Of a DNA stretch of 64,000 nucleotides, positions 1 to 9,900 are shown in pieces. The notes under the pieces are model-generated. The model did no database searches. It was not told the DNA's origin and saw only the letters and a program-made list of their open reading frames with translations. The stretch is from assembly GCA_014323675.1 (NCBI GenBank), contig JACONN010000003.1, forward strand, positions 62,001 through 126,000, written 5' to 3'. Position 1 is the first letter of the stretch; each line of letters begins with the position of its first letter. A program made the position numbers and the translations under genes. The DNA is from Hormoscilla sp. GM7CHS1pb. GTDB taxonomy: Bacteria; Cyanobacteriota; Cyanobacteriia; Cyanobacteriales; Desertifilaceae.

Positions 1-1002
1 TTCCTGCTGGAGTTTGTCAACCGCGATCGCCCGCTGGCGTTGATTAACATTGACTGCGGCATTCAGCAGTTCCGTTTCATAATTATAGTCCTTGGCGGTA
101 TGAATCAAAGCCGAAACATCTTTGGGGAAGCAGGAACCGCCCCAACCTATGCCTGCTTGCAAAAACTTCTTGCCAATTCTCGAATCTAAACCAATCCCTT
201 TGGCCACCTGGGTCACATCTGCACCCACCTTGTCGCAAATATTGGCAACTTCATTGATAAAACTAATCTTAGTGGCCAGGAATGCATTCGCCGCATACTT
301 AATCATCTCCGCCGAACTCAGATCGGTCACCACTACGGGAACCGGAGGTAACGATCGATCTTCACCAAACTTGCGTTCCACGATCGGGAGATATAGTTCT
401 TGCATCATGGCGATCGCCTTTTCGCTATTGCTGCCCAGGACGATCCGGTCGGGATTAAAGGTATCATAAACCGCAGAACATTCCCGCAGAAATTCCGGAT
501 TACTGACCACATCAAACTCAGCGTTAATCTTTTTCAGGGCCTCTTCTCCAGAAACGCCACCCTCTCCCGCCTTCTGGCGATCTTCAATTCCATCTAACAC
601 GATCCGACGCACCCAGTCCCCAGACCCGATCGGCACCGTAGATTTATTCACAATCACCTTATAACCTTCAGTCAGATGCTTGCCAATGCCCCGGGCCACA
701 GCTTCCACGTAGCGGGTATCGCTATCACCGCTGGGCAATGCTGGGGTTCCCACGGCGATAAACAAAATATCTCCATGATCCACACCCATTGCTAAATCTG
801 AGGTGAACTCCAGACGGCCCGCCTGACTGGCACCCTGCATAATCTCCGACAGTCCCGGTTCGTAGATCGGGGACTGTCCGGACTTCATTAATTTCACCTT
901 CTCTTCGTTATTGTCCACGCAGATCACGTGATGACCGCTGTGGGCTAAACATGCCCCCGTGACTAAGCCCACGTAACCCGTACCAATCACACAAACTTTC
1001 AT
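1..1002 (-). CDS. ugd: UDP-glucose 6-dehydrogenase, 3' end cut by window edge
   Basis: Oxidises UDP-glucose to UDP-glucuronate with NAD+ in the cytoplasm. About 334 codons are visible, and the gene runs off the left edge. The start at 1002 opens with the Rossmann motif MKVCVIGTGYVGLVTG and has an AGGAGAAT ribosome binding site just upstream. The active-site stretch GWGGSCFPKD, with its catalytic Cys, lies near the edge, and the STVPIGS and NPEFLRE motifs of the family are present. It is followed on the same strand side by the decarboxylase that uses its product, so the two probably supply UDP-xylose for polysaccharides. No frame problem is visible. The family call is very secure; only the C-terminal UDP-binding part is not seen. 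Confidence 0.95.
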   Translation of the reverse strand, partial: MKVCVIGTGYVGLVTGACLAHSGHHVICVDNNEEKVKLMKSGQSPIYEPGLSEIMQGASQAGRLEFTSDLAMGVDHGDILFIAVGTPALPSGDSDTRYVEAVARGIGKHLTEGYKVIVNKSTVPIGSGDWVRRIVLDGIEDRQKAGEGGVSGEEALKKINAEFDVVSNPEFLRECSAVYDTFNPDRIVLGSNSEKAIAMMQELYLPIVERKFGEDRSLPPVPVVVTDLSSAEMIKYAANAFLATKISFINEVANICDKVGADVTQVAKGIGLDSRIGKKFLQAGIGWGGSCFPKDVSALIHTAKDYNYETELLNAAVNVNQRQRAIAVDKLQQE

Positions 1003-1060
1003 CTATATTCTCCTTTGTTTATTACTCTCTTCCTAGGGTGGGTTGGCCCACCCTACCCTT

Positions 1061-1265
1061 GCACCCATAAATTAGGACAGGCGATCGCGAAAATCATCTA
1101 TTGTCCGTTTCAACCCTTCTGCCAGGGGAATAGTCGGTTCCCATCCCAGCCATGTTTTCGCACGAGTAATATCCGGTTGTCGCTGTCGGGGGTCATCCTG
1201 TGGCAGGGGGTTAAAGATTATTTCCGCCTCTGGGTTAATCATTTCCTGGATCTTGTGAGCCAGTT
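1061..1265 (-). pseudogene. Duplicated 3' end of the UDP-glucuronate decarboxylase gene
   Basis: A 205-bp near-copy of 1339-1542, the end of the neighbouring decarboxylase gene. It encodes the last roughly 65 residues in an intact frame ending [20 protein letters not shown] and a stop. The copy attached to the gene has lost one G and ends early. The remnant has no start and is probably not translated. It shows that the gene end was duplicated in tandem, and it preserves the pre-mutation reading frame. Confidence 0.85.
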
Positions 1266-1283
1266 ATCATGCGTAGGACGGGC

Positions 1284-1325
1284 GTCCCGCCTGTCCGGTC
1301 CCGCCTGTCCGGTCCCGCCTGTCCG
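1284..1325. repeat. Three tandem copies of a 14-bp GC-rich unit
   Basis: The unit GTCCCGCCTGTCCG is repeated three times without spacer, between the two copies of the decarboxylase gene end. Similar CCCGCCTGTCCG strings occur near 17130 and 59715, so this is a dispersed simple motif. Confidence 0.8.
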
Positions 1326-1387
1326 TTGTCAATCTGTTGCACCCATAAATTATGATAGGCGATCGCGAAAATCATCTATTGTCAGTT

Positions 1388-3217
1388 TCAACCCTTCTGC
1401 CAGGGAATAGTCGGTTCCCATCCCAGCCATGTTTTCGCACGAGTTATATCCGGTTGTCGCTGTCGGGGGTCATCCTGTGGCAGGGGTTTAAAGATTATTT
1501 CCGCCTCTGGGTTAATCATTGCCTGGATCTTGTGAGCCAGTTCTAAGATAGTATATTCATCAGGATTCCCGATATTTACTGGTCCTACATGTTCGCCATT
1601 CATCAACCGAATTATTCCTTCTACCAGGTCCGATACATAGCAAAAACTCCGAGTTTGCGAACCATCTCCATACACCGTCAGGGGGATGCCTTTTAGGGCC
1701 TGGGCGATGAAATTGCTCACCACTCGTCCATCCTGTTCCAACATCCGGGGTCCATAGGTGTTGAATATCCGTACCACCCGAATGTCTACGTTATTTTGCC
1801 TGTGATAGTCAAAGGACAGAGTTTCCGCGATGCGTTTCCCTTCATCGTAGCAATTCCCACAAAACAGGGCTTTCCCATTTCTCCTGACAAAAATGACGTG
1901 GTTAGGTACGTTGACGCAGTAGACAATTCCATCGTAATCGGAAACTGCTTGCTTTCCATACCTGGGATTTTCCCGGACGTCTTGCACCTGCATGTGATAT
2001 ACTTTTTCTTGTGACTGGGTCTCCTGCTCTTCTATATTACCTGCATACCCCAATTTTAATAGCAGTTCTTGCACGTCACCTATCAGTCTCGCCGACTTGC
2101 ACTCGTAGCGATCGCCCGTTCCATCATCCCCCTGCATCAACGCTGCCCAGAAAATCTTTAGTTGCCTGCTGGACAAGCACATCACTTCCCTGGGAATATA
2201 CCGAGTCTCTGATGAACCCAACTTCTCCAGATACGAGTATAGCTGCTGAGAATAGATGCTGATTTCCTGTTTACCAATCTTTACATCCTGGAAAGGCAAC
2301 CTTGCCACACATGCTTTTATCTGCTCGTATTTTTCTCCCGCCGCTGCCAATATCCCTTGATATTTTCCATCTTGGATGCCAGTCGTTCCTGATGATATAT
2401 AATATCCCAAGAACTCCACCCAATCATCCATTTTTATCCTGAGAACAGGATGAACTGATAAATCAAACCAGTCTCGTTCTTCTCCAAGATAATGGGCCAC
2501 TTTCAGCATTTGCGCTGCTTCCCACTGCAACGGGGCATCTGCCCGAATTAGTTCAAAATTAGGATCTTTCTTGCTTTTGGCATACATTTTGTGATTGGGC
2601 GTCACCAGCAAGTCGCAGTCATGGTTCTGAAAGTGAATGACTTTTCCTCTGTACCTTTCTGCAATTATTTCTACTGGTTGATGATACTCCATCGCCCCTT
2701 CTCCATTCAGGGTCGCTATTTCCTCATCCCCTGATAGCCCGTGAAAATATTTCCACCCCTGACTGGTGAGAACTTCTGTATCTGCTGAAAAGCAACTTCT
2801 AATCCCGATCGGATTAACATTGCCGCGATAATCTTCTGTTTGGGGATGGACAGCTGGGTCTCCATAGACTTCCGAAGTTGAAGCTAGGAGGAATCTCGCC
2901 TTTACCCGTTTTGCCAGTCCTAGCATATTCAGGGTTCCTAGCACATTTGTCTTCACCGTTTTTACGGGATTCGACTGATAATGAACTGGTGACGCTGGGC
3001 AAGCCAGATGATATATTTGATCTACCTCCAACCGAATCGGTTCTGTGATATCATGGCGGATCATTTCAAAATAGGGATTATCCAGCCATTTGAGGATATT
3101 ACGCTTATTCCCCGTGTAGAAATTATCCAAGCAAAGCACTTCATGTCCCGCCTCCATCAAGCGATCGACGAGATGGGAACCTACAAAACCTGCTCCACCT
3201 GTGACTAAAATTCGCAT
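1388..3217 (-). CDS. UDP-glucuronate decarboxylase with in-frame intein and frameshifted C-terminus
   Basis: An extended short-chain dehydrogenase/reductase that converts UDP-glucuronate to UDP-xylose. The start [16 protein letters not shown] gives the NAD-binding GxxGxxG motif. [11 protein letters not shown] and the catalytic YDEGK (YxxxK) follow. The extein part is about 295 residues, normal for the family. A 314-residue intein (residues 142-455) is inserted one residue before the catalytic Tyr, so activity should require protein splicing. At 1403-1405 a run of four G is reduced to three, which replaces the normal ending with WQKG and a stop, about 13 residues early. The duplicated end at 1061-1265 still has the full run. 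The gene next to ugd fits a UDP-xylose pathway. Function is confident; whether the early stop matters is unknown. Confidence 0.9.
   Translation of the reverse strand: MRILVTGGAGFVGSHLVDRLMEAGHEVLCLDNFYTGNKRNILKWLDNPYFEMIRHDITEPIRLEVDQIYHLACPASPVHYQSNPVKTVKTNVLGTLNMLGLAKRVKARFLLASTSEVYGDPAVHPQTEDYRGNVNPIGIRSCFSADTEVLTSQGWKYFHGLSGDEEIATLNGEGAMEYHQPVEIIAERYRGKVIHFQNHDCDLLVTPNHKMYAKSKKDPNFELIRADAPLQWEAAQMLKVAHYLGEERDWFDLSVHPVLRIKMDDWVEFLGYYISSGTTGIQDGKYQGILAAAGEKYEQIKACVARLPFQDVKIGKQEISIYSQQLYSYLEKLGSSETRYIPREVMCLSSRQLKIFWAALMQGDDGTGDRYECKSARLIGDVQELLLKLGYAGNIEEQETQSQEKVYHMQVQDVRENPRYGKQAVSDYDGIVYCVNVPNHVIFVRRNGKALFCGNCYDEGKRIAETLSFDYHRQNNVDIRVVRIFNTYGPRMLEQDGRVVSNFIAQALKGIPLTVYGDGSQTRSFCYVSDLVEGIIRLMNGEHVGPVNIGNPDEYTILELAHKIQAMINPEAEIIFKPLPQDDPRQRQPDITRAKTWLGWEPTIPWQKG
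1853..2794 (-). other. Intein (314 residues) with LAGLIDADG-like endonuclease remnant
   Basis: Splicing block A is [17 protein letters not shown], starting with Cys1. Block B contains TPNHKMYAK. The C-terminal blocks read [17 protein letters not shown] and then ALFCGN, with terminal Asn, followed by Cys as the first extein residue. The usual penultimate His is Gly here, which occurs in some active inteins. Two LAGLIDADG-like helices are visible: [11 protein letters not shown] around intein residue 127 and [11 protein letters not shown] around residue 215. In the first, the position that normally carries the catalytic acid is Ser, so the homing endonuclease may be dead. Reading frame is continuous with both exteins. 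Confidence 0.92.
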
Positions 3218-3350
3218 GACTTACCCACTCTGAGTTTACGATCTATTTTCCGCTATACCTAATACTACCATCCCCGAGGGAGCATTTACTGACTACTGAT
3301 GGTGTGGTCTTGCGTTTGTTGGGGGTGTGGTCATGCATTTGTTGCTCCCG

Positions 3351-3422
3351 GGATCCCCCCAAACCCCCCTTAAAAAGGGGGGCTTCAAAGCCCCCCTTTT
3401 TAAGGGGGGTTTGGGGGGATCC
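3351..3422. repeat. Perfect 32-bp-arm palindrome, dispersed family
   Basis: Arms 3351-3382 and 3391-3422 are perfect reverse complements around the 8-base loop CTTCAAAG. The ends are GGATCCCCCC. The arms are runs of C and G with short A/T breaks. Related sequence occurs at 38371-38469 and, as half an arm, near 29201-29220. It lies between the decarboxylase start and the lepA end, and could act as a transcription barrier on either strand. Confidence 0.9.
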
Positions 3423-3534
3423 GGCGACAGGGAGATGCCATACGATCGACTGTTTTTGACCACACCCATTTGTTGGTTGTTGTTTGCTAAACCTGCCGAT
3501 GGTGGGCGGTGCCCACCCTACTAATTCTGATATT

Positions 3535-5348
3535 TTATTGTCCTTGTTCCAGGCGCAGCACCGCCATAAAAGCTGATTGGGGCACATCTACAGTCCCGAT
3601 CGATTTCATCCGCTTTTTCCCTTTGGCCTGCTTTGCCAGCAACTTTTTCTTTCTGGAGATATCTCCACCATAGCATTTTGCCAGGACATCCTTGCGCAAG
3701 GCCGGGATATGTTCGCTGGCTATCACCCGAGACCCGATCGCTGCTTGGATGGGCACCTTAAATTGATGGCGAGGTATCAGTTCCTTCAGCTTTTCCGTCA
3801 AGCTGCGACCGACATGATAGGCTTTGTCCTTATGAACAATCATCACCAAAGCATCTACAGGATCGTTATTGATCAAAATATCCAACCTGACCAGGGGGTT
3901 TTCTCGGTAACCCAGCATCTGATATTCCATGCTGGCGTAACCGCGCGTTCTGGACTTCATCTGGTCGAAAAAGTCCGTTACCACTTCTGCCAAGGGCAAC
4001 TCGTAGATCAGGGTAGTGCGCCCCTGAGTCAGATACTTCATGTCTTGGAACACTCCCCGACGGCCTTGACATAGTTCCATCAATGCCCCTACATAGGTTT
4101 CTGGGGTAATCATGTCCACCTGCACGTAAGGTTCTTCAATCTTTTGGCGATCGTTTGGTGCGGGCAGAGTGCTGGGGTTATCTATGTTGATGACCTCACC
4201 ATCGTTAAGTGTCACCCGATACACTACTGAGGGCGCCGTGATAATCAAGTCCAGATCGTACTCTCGTTCTAGGCGTTCCTGGACAATTTCCATATGCAGC
4301 AGTCCCAGAAAGCCGCAGCGGAAGCCAAACCCCATGGCGCTGGAGGTTTCCGGTTCGTAGGACAGGGCCGCATCATTTAGTTTCAGCTTTTCCAAGGCTT
4401 CCCGCAACTCGGGAAATTGGTCCGCATCTGTGGGGAACATGCCGCAAAACACCATGGGCTTCGCTTCGGTGTAGCCTGGCAGAGGACTTGTCGCCGGTTG
4501 AGCCTTGAGGGTGATTGTATCTCCCACCCGGGCATCTTCTACTGCTTTGATCGATGCTGCTAGATAGCCCACTTCCCCTGCATGTAGTTCCTCTACCTGC
4601 ACTTGCGTCGGGGCTAACACCCCCAGTTCGTCGATTTCATATTCCTTCCCCGTGGCCATCAGACGGATGCGATCGCGCTTTTTCACCGTGCCATCCATCA
4701 CCCGAAAATAGACGATCACCCCCGATAGCTGTCATAATAGCTATCGAAAATCAAGGCCCGGAGGGGTTCTGACAGTTTGTCTGCCGGTGCTGGCACCAGA
4801 TGGACGATGGACTCCAGGATCTCATCTATGCCGAGGCCCTCCTTTGCCGAAGCCTCGATCGCCCCGCTACAGTCTAGGCCAATTATTTCTTCTATTTCGG
4901 CCTTGACCCGTTCTGGGTTCGCCCCTGGCAGGTCAATTTTATTCAATACGGGGATAATTTCCAGGTCGTGTTCCAGGGCCAAATAGACATTAGCCAGAGT
5001 CTGGGCCTCCACCCCTTGGGAAGCATCTACCACCAGCAGTGCCCCTTCGCAAGCTGCCAGAGAACGGGACACCTCATAGGAAAAATCCACGTGACCGGGG
5101 GTGTCAATCAGATTCAGCACGTACTGCTGACCATCTTTGGCCTGGTAATTCATCCGGGCCGCTTGCAGCTTAATGGTAATGCCCCGTTCCCGTTCCAAGT
5201 CCATATTGTCGAGGAACTGTTCCTTCATCTGGCGGGCCGCCACCGTGCCCGTATCTTGCAGCAACCGGTCTGCCAGAGTAGATTTTCCGTGGTCTATATG
5301 AGCAATAATGGAAAAATTGCGGATTTGAGCGGCAGTAGCGTCAGTCAT
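3535..5348 (-). pseudogene. lepA: Elongation factor 4 (LepA), split by a one-base frameshift
   Basis: LepA is a ribosome-bound GTPase that back-translocates stalled ribosomes. The N-terminal part (5348 to 4716, 210 residues) has the GTPase motifs [14 protein letters not shown] and NKIDLPGA. The C-terminal part (4719 to 3535, 394 residues) holds the EF-G-like domains and the Lys-rich C-terminal domain ending near [13 protein letters not shown]. The two sum to about 604 residues, the normal length. They meet at a run of five C (4719-4723 on the plus strand) where six would keep the frame [11 protein letters not shown]. This is either a recent mutation or a sequence error. All catalytic motifs are intact on both sides, so a functional gene with a base-call error is plausible. 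Confidence 0.93.
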
Positions 5349-5398
5349 AGAGATTTGCCGGGAGATTCAGTGTGGTCGCAGGATTATAGAGCAACAGT

Positions 5399-5488
5399 CG
5401 GTAAGGACTAAAATCCTTACTACGAACCGGCAAGGACTTTAGTCCTTACTACGAACCGGTAAGGACTAAAATCCTTACTACGAACCGG
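5399..5488. repeat. Three copies of a palindromic AAGGACT repeat
   Basis: Three units of about 30 bp, each with AAGGACT..AGTCCTT, joined by TACTACGAAC. Each core is a small inverted repeat. The same family is at 45039-45119, and a longer relative forms the hairpin at 59474-59513. It lies directly upstream of lepA. Confidence 0.85.
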
Positions 5489-5651
5489 GGTGATGTATCT
5501 TAGTTCTAGATTATCTTTTAATTGAGTACCATACCACTGAAGAAAGAATTGAACTAAGCCAGGCTGTCGCCAGCCCGACTCGTCTTCAAATCCGCTCTGA
5601 CAGCTCGAGCTGTCAGCCTCCCCATGAGAGCGCTCTAATAGCTCTAACAAG

Positions 5652-5840
5652 GTGAAAGTTTCCCTCTACCTGGATGCCAAGTTATGGGAGCAAGTCAACC
5701 ATTTGACCAATGACCCCAGCAAGATCGTCGAACGGGCCGTGCGCCAGTGGCTTAGAGGTGAAGCTCAGCGGGACGACAATCTGACTCGCACTCTACCCAA
5801 GAATCCCCCAGTACCGCCTAGAGGCGAATGGAATGATTGA
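5652..5840 (+). CDS. Small antitoxin-like DNA-binding protein
   Basis: A 62-residue protein starting at GTG. The beginning (KVSLYLDAKLWEQVNHL) resembles a ribbon-helix-helix strand and helix, followed by a basic segment VERAVRQWLRGEAQRDDN and a Pro-rich tail. Such proteins are usually the antitoxin of a VapBC-type pair. The stop overlaps an ATG (GAATGATTGA) in the normal toxin position, and that frame begins MIDSTHVIWG, which recalls the PIN toxin start DTHV. It then runs straight into tandem repeats at 5860. The toxin gene therefore seems to have been replaced by repeats. Family assignment is moderate. Confidence 0.5.
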   Translation: MKVSLYLDAKLWEQVNHLTNDPSKIVERAVRQWLRGEAQRDDNLTRTLPKNPPVPPRGEWND

Positions 5841-5859
5841 TTCTACCCATGTCATCTGG

Positions 5860-6024
5860 GGGTCGTTTCCTCTTCACCCACCCTGTCGTTCGCCGGCAGG
5901 CAACGACATGGGTGGGTCGTTTCCTCTTCGCCCACCCTGTCGTTCGCCAGCAGGCAACGACATGGGTGGTTCGTTTCCTCTTCACTCACCCTGTCGTTCG
6001 CCTACGAGCGCTCCGACATGGGTG
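5860..6024. repeat. Three tandem copies of a ~54-bp dispersed repeat
   Basis: Units contain GGTCGTTTCCTCTTCACCCA, CCTGTCGTTCGCC and GGCAACGACATGGGTGG in order. The start and end are partly complementary (CCCACCC..GGGTGGG; GTCGTT..AACGAC), so each can fold. Related copies occur inside the M48-like gene at 45931-45971 and inside the group II intron at 48884-48974. There is no spacer variation as in CRISPR. Confidence 0.85.
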
Positions 6025-6033
6025 AGTGGATCG

Positions 6034-6088
6034 GTAAACGAAAGTCTCTGGAAACGAAAGTCTCTGGAAACGAAAGTCTCTGGAAACG
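6034..6088. repeat. 16-bp tandem repeat
   Basis: Three and a half copies of GGAAACGAAAGTCTCT directly after the 54-bp repeats. A matching GGTAAACGAAAG string follows the related repeat in the group II intron near 48980. Confidence 0.8.
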
Positions 6089-6218
6089 ATAGGAGCCCTC
6101 CAATCTACCCTAACAACCGCCCGACAAGGTTTTGGCGATAAAATCGAACTCCCAACTTGTTCGCGAGCATTACTCAGGTAAATCAGCCATTAGGCAAGAC
6201 CCAAAATTGTCAGCTATA

Positions 6219-6312
6219 GATTAGGAGTCGAGCTGATCGCGCAGCGTGGCGCTAGCCATGAGTCACCTCTCAACCCTCCCATTCAGAACCGTGCATGCGA
6301 CTTTCACCTCGA
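6219..6312 (-). other. Remnant of a group II intron 3' end
   Basis: Read on the minus strand, the stretch has GGTGAAAGTCGCATGCACGG, the GAAA-tetraloop half of intron domain V, then a GGGAGGGTTGAGAGG strand and CTCGACTCC that fit domain VI. The 5' half of domain V is missing. A copy of the 26-bp mini-element (6233-6259) sits in the domain VI loop. The longer intron at 48417-49770 has a closely similar domain V. This is a decayed fragment, not a functional intron. Confidence 0.7.
6233..6259 (-). repeat. 26-bp mini-element, copy 1
   Basis: Minus-strand copy of ATGGCT then GGCGCCACGCTGCGCGATC, located in the domain VI loop of the intron remnant. In this copy GGCT-AGCGCC replaces GGCT-GGCGCC. Confidence 0.75.
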
Positions 6313-6384
6313 AGTATTGGGTTCTGGGGAGGGTACTTTTACCTCAACCGGCACCTACTAGCTGCAAACCGGTACCCCACTGTT

Positions 6385-6488
6385 CTGGTTTTAAACCTCT
6401 CGGTTGGGGTTTTGAACCTCTCGGTTGGGGTTTTGAACCTCTCGGTTGGGGTTTTAAACCTTTCGGTTGGGGTTTTAAACCTCTCAAG
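6385..6488. repeat. 21-bp tandem repeat, about five units
   Basis: Units of GGTTTTGAACCTCTC plus GGTTGG repeat with a 21-bp period and slight variation. The period is a multiple of three, so every frame is open through the array (for example VGVLNLS), but no start, family or codon pattern supports a protein. Confidence 0.85.
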
Positions 6489-6664
6489 AGGCCACCAGGG
6501 TTGTTTTATTCTTTCCGCAGCGCATACGATGCCTTCCGGGTTTTCGCCGTGCGTCCAGAAGGCATCATAGGTTGCCTGCGTTGCATCCCGATTTTTCCGG
6601 AACGGTAGGCATGCGACTTCCTCACACAGTCAGATTACGATATCCTGGTAAGAGCAATTGAGAT

Positions 6665-6691
6665 CATGGCTGGCGCCACGCTGCGCGATCA
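6665..6691 (+). repeat. 26-bp mini-element, copy 2
   Basis: A plus-strand copy of the element ATGGCT followed by GGCGCCACGCTGCGCGATC and AG. It lies in gene-free DNA about 430 bp from copy 1. Confidence 0.8.
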
Positions 6692-6798
6692 GACGGCGTT
6701 ATAGAAGAACATGAAAAAGTATGAGGATTTTTCGCATTTTCACCGAGATAGTGAAAGAAACCCGGTTTCTCAACTCCCATGCGTGAGAACCAGATAGA

Positions 6799-6931
6799 CG
6801 CAAACGCTAAAGCGTTTACTACGAACGGCGTTTACTACGAACGGCAAACGCTAAAGCGTTTACTACGAACGGCGTTTACTACGAACGGCAAACGCTAAAG
6901 CGTTTACTACGAACGGCGTTTACTACGAACG
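6799..6931. repeat. AACGCTAAAGCGTT repeat array abutting a stop codon
   Basis: Three units alternate AAACGCTAAAGCGTTTACTA and CGAACGGCGTTTACTACGAA. The core AACGCT..AGCGTT is an inverted repeat. The array stops one base before the stop codon of the phosphatase gene (6933), so it may serve as its 3' hairpin. It shares the TACTACGAAC joint with the AAGGACT repeat family. Confidence 0.85.
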
Positions 6932-6932
6932 A

Positions 6933-9900
6933 CTACGCCAGACCTATATCTACCCGAACGAAGCTATTGGGCGATAGTTCGTCGGGCGTTACTCGGTTGA
7001 CGAAACCTAAGATGCGATTTTTCGGACCGTCTGCGGGCCGATCGCTGGGCAGGCTTGGGTCGATTTTAATCAGAGTGCTGGTACCCAGAGACTCCAGTGC
7101 CAAGTCGGCAAATGTGAAGCCGCCAGTAAGCCCGATCGCATCGACGCCTACCTCAAATTCTACCAGCACGTCAGCATCACGACGGTCTGCGGTTGCTTTG
7201 CCCGTCCGCAGCACAAAGGTATCGCTACCGGGGCGACCGCTGAAACAGCATGTTCGATGATCTGCTTGAGTTCGGAGGCGGTTACGGTTACTAAACTCAA
7301 GTCATTGTTGAAACGCAGAGTATTTTCGATATCCAACTGGGAAATGTCTCCCTCTTGCTTCGGCGGATCTGTCAGGGGATTTTCTGCGGGTGGCAATAAT
7401 TCTAACTCTCCTGTCACGCTGCCTGGAGGGACGATCGCCCGTCCGATCGCGTCCCGAATGCCTCCGCCATTTTTAATCGAGACCGCGACTGTCTCATCAT
7501 ACTGTTGGGCGACAAACAGGTTAGCATTGGCAGTCAGATTTCCCAAATTAGTCTCTTCAGTGCGGACGTTTTCTCGCAAACCGTTCAGGAATACAGAGGT
7601 GTACCCGAACAGGTTCCCGTCCTTATCCAAGACTACGTCGGCGATCGCTTCTGTCACCTCTACCACTAGGGGGTCGGCAACTTCTGTGGGGTCCACGTCC
7701 TCGCCGTAAACCCGATCGACCCCGGCCTCATCGGTAGCGAAGACACCACTTTCCTCTAGGATGTTAAGGATGATGCCATTTTCATCGAAGTCCGCTACCA
7801 ACCGACCGACATATTTATAGTTGCCATCGGTATTGATAATGTAGATCGGTTCGTCACTGGCAGAAGTTAATGCGATCGGGTATGATCCTGTTGCTTCATC
7901 TCCCGGTCGCAGGGGGTCATCCGGGTTTGCTAGCAGGGTGTTAGAACCCCGGCCATAATTACATCCACGTCTGACAACAGTTCCGCTAGTTCGATATCGA
8001 TCGCCGCTTGCTGCATGTGTGTCAGCAGAATCACCTTGTCGATGCCCGTGGCCGTTAGTGCGTCTACTGCATCTTGAATTTCTGCTGCGAGGGCCTCAAT
8101 ATCCGTATCGTCAGCAGGGGTGACCGTTATATTCCCGATGGAGGAGATGGATGGCAAGGAAGGGGTAGTGGCCCCGACGACCCCGATGGGTTCGCCTCCC
8201 ACTTCTATGACGACACTGTCGGTAATGCTATTGGGTTGAGGCGCTTCTCCTGGTTCGGTGACCAACTCTGCCAAGTCTGGTTCGCCGCTGAAGTCCAGGT
8301 TGGTGCTGAGATAGGGAAATGCCGTGCCCGGATAACCCTCCGGACCGATGCCGGGGCCAGTTATCTCCGGGTTGGGACGAAGGAGATCGTTCACCAGACC
8401 CGGTCCCAAGTCCCATTCATGATTGCCAAAGGCTACCGCTTGGAACCCTAGGGCGTTATTGATCAGAATATCCCCGATGCCGGCCTGTCCGTATACATCA
8501 TCGCTAGCGTTCAGGAATGGCCCGGGGATATAGATGTCTCCAGAGGATAGCTTCAGGGTATTGGAGAAGTCGTCTTCCAGGGCGTTGAGGACTGCGGAGA
8601 AGTTCACCGCATCGGCGATCGCGGGCAAACCCCCTTCCTGGTCGCTAGCGTGGAGAATTTGCAGTTGAAATTCTCCCATTGGCATTCCGTCACCGGGGAG
8701 CGCCGTAGGCGTAAAATCGAGAGGTTCGTCCAGTTCCAGCAGAATAATCTCGTTGTTGTCTATCTCGGGGGGACGACCGACGGAGAATGGATAGTTGTTA
8801 TCATTGGCCACTAAGATAGTATTCTCGTCGATGACCAGGACATCCTCGATCGTCTGGAAAGGAAAGTCAAAGACTGTACTACCATCTCCATTCAGATCGT
8901 CGGGGTCGTCGATCTCCAGCATATCCACCAACAATTCCTTGCTGACAAAACCTTCCGAGTCGATTTCCTCTAGGTTAACCTTAAAGATTTGCTTGAACGC
9001 TGCTTCCGGTCCTTGGTTGTTATCTCGTTCGATGACCAAAAACTCGCTGTCGTTGATCGCAGTAAAATCTCCGATCGCGTGACTGGGGTCTTCTACCCGA
9101 AAGAATCCTAACAAACCCTCATACTCTGATGTTTCTGGGTCAAACTCGTAGATGCGTAGGGCATTTGGTGGGTCTCCGGCCACGCTACTTTCCAGGATGG
9201 GATAGATCGTACCGCGATCGGGGCTGATGGCCATGCCTTCAAAACCGCGCGATCGAGCAATATTCCCCATCTGTGGATCTTCCAGAAAAGGATTTTGGGG
9301 CGACACGACTTCCGGACCAGTCACCATATCTAGGGCCATGCGTCCCGTACCGGGGAAGTCAGTAAAGAACCCGTCTGCGCCCAGTTGAGTCAGTTGCAGG
9401 AATTCTTGTGTGGGAGTCTGAGGGGTGCCATCGGGGTTGAGAGTCAAGAACCGTTCTTCGTCCCGCAGGGTGTAGGGATGTATTTGCAACCCGGCATTAT
9501 GGGCCAAGTCGATTAGGGGGAAAACTTCACCAGTCAGTTGAGTGGTAATCTCCGCTATGCCATCACCATTGCCATCTACAGGTTCGTTCAGGTCTTCCCG
9601 CAGCAGGAAGCTATTCTTCCAGGGACCGAGTCCGGCAGCATAGCTGCTAATATAATCGATTACCTCTTGATTGGCAAGGTTACCGTAGTCAGGGGAGGAA
9701 CTGAAGTCTATCAAGTCTACCAGGTCGCCGTAGATCTCCCGGGCCCGGGTCTCATCAAACTCCTCCCCGAAGTTAGCGACAAAGTCAAAGGGAACCGAGA
9801 AACCGCCACCGCCTTCGTTCACAAATTGGCCTTCAATGTCTCCGAAAAGCTGCACTAGGGGAATATCTTCCAGGTCTACTGCTGCTAACTGGTCTTGCAG

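Noticed and set aside
4716..4723. Programmed frameshift in lepA
   Set aside because: No slippery heptamer with a downstream structure is evident, and similar losses in other genes point to mutation or error.
5860..6024. CRISPR-like array
   Set aside because: The units are contiguous, few and lack unique spacers, and no cas gene is near.
6385..6488. Coding gene with VGVLNLS heptapeptide repeats
   Set aside because: Open frames arise because the 21-bp period avoids stops; no start, RBS or family support.
8074..8451. Plus-strand open frames inside the phosphatase region
   Set aside because: They mirror the minus-strand coding text, have no RBS and no family resemblance.
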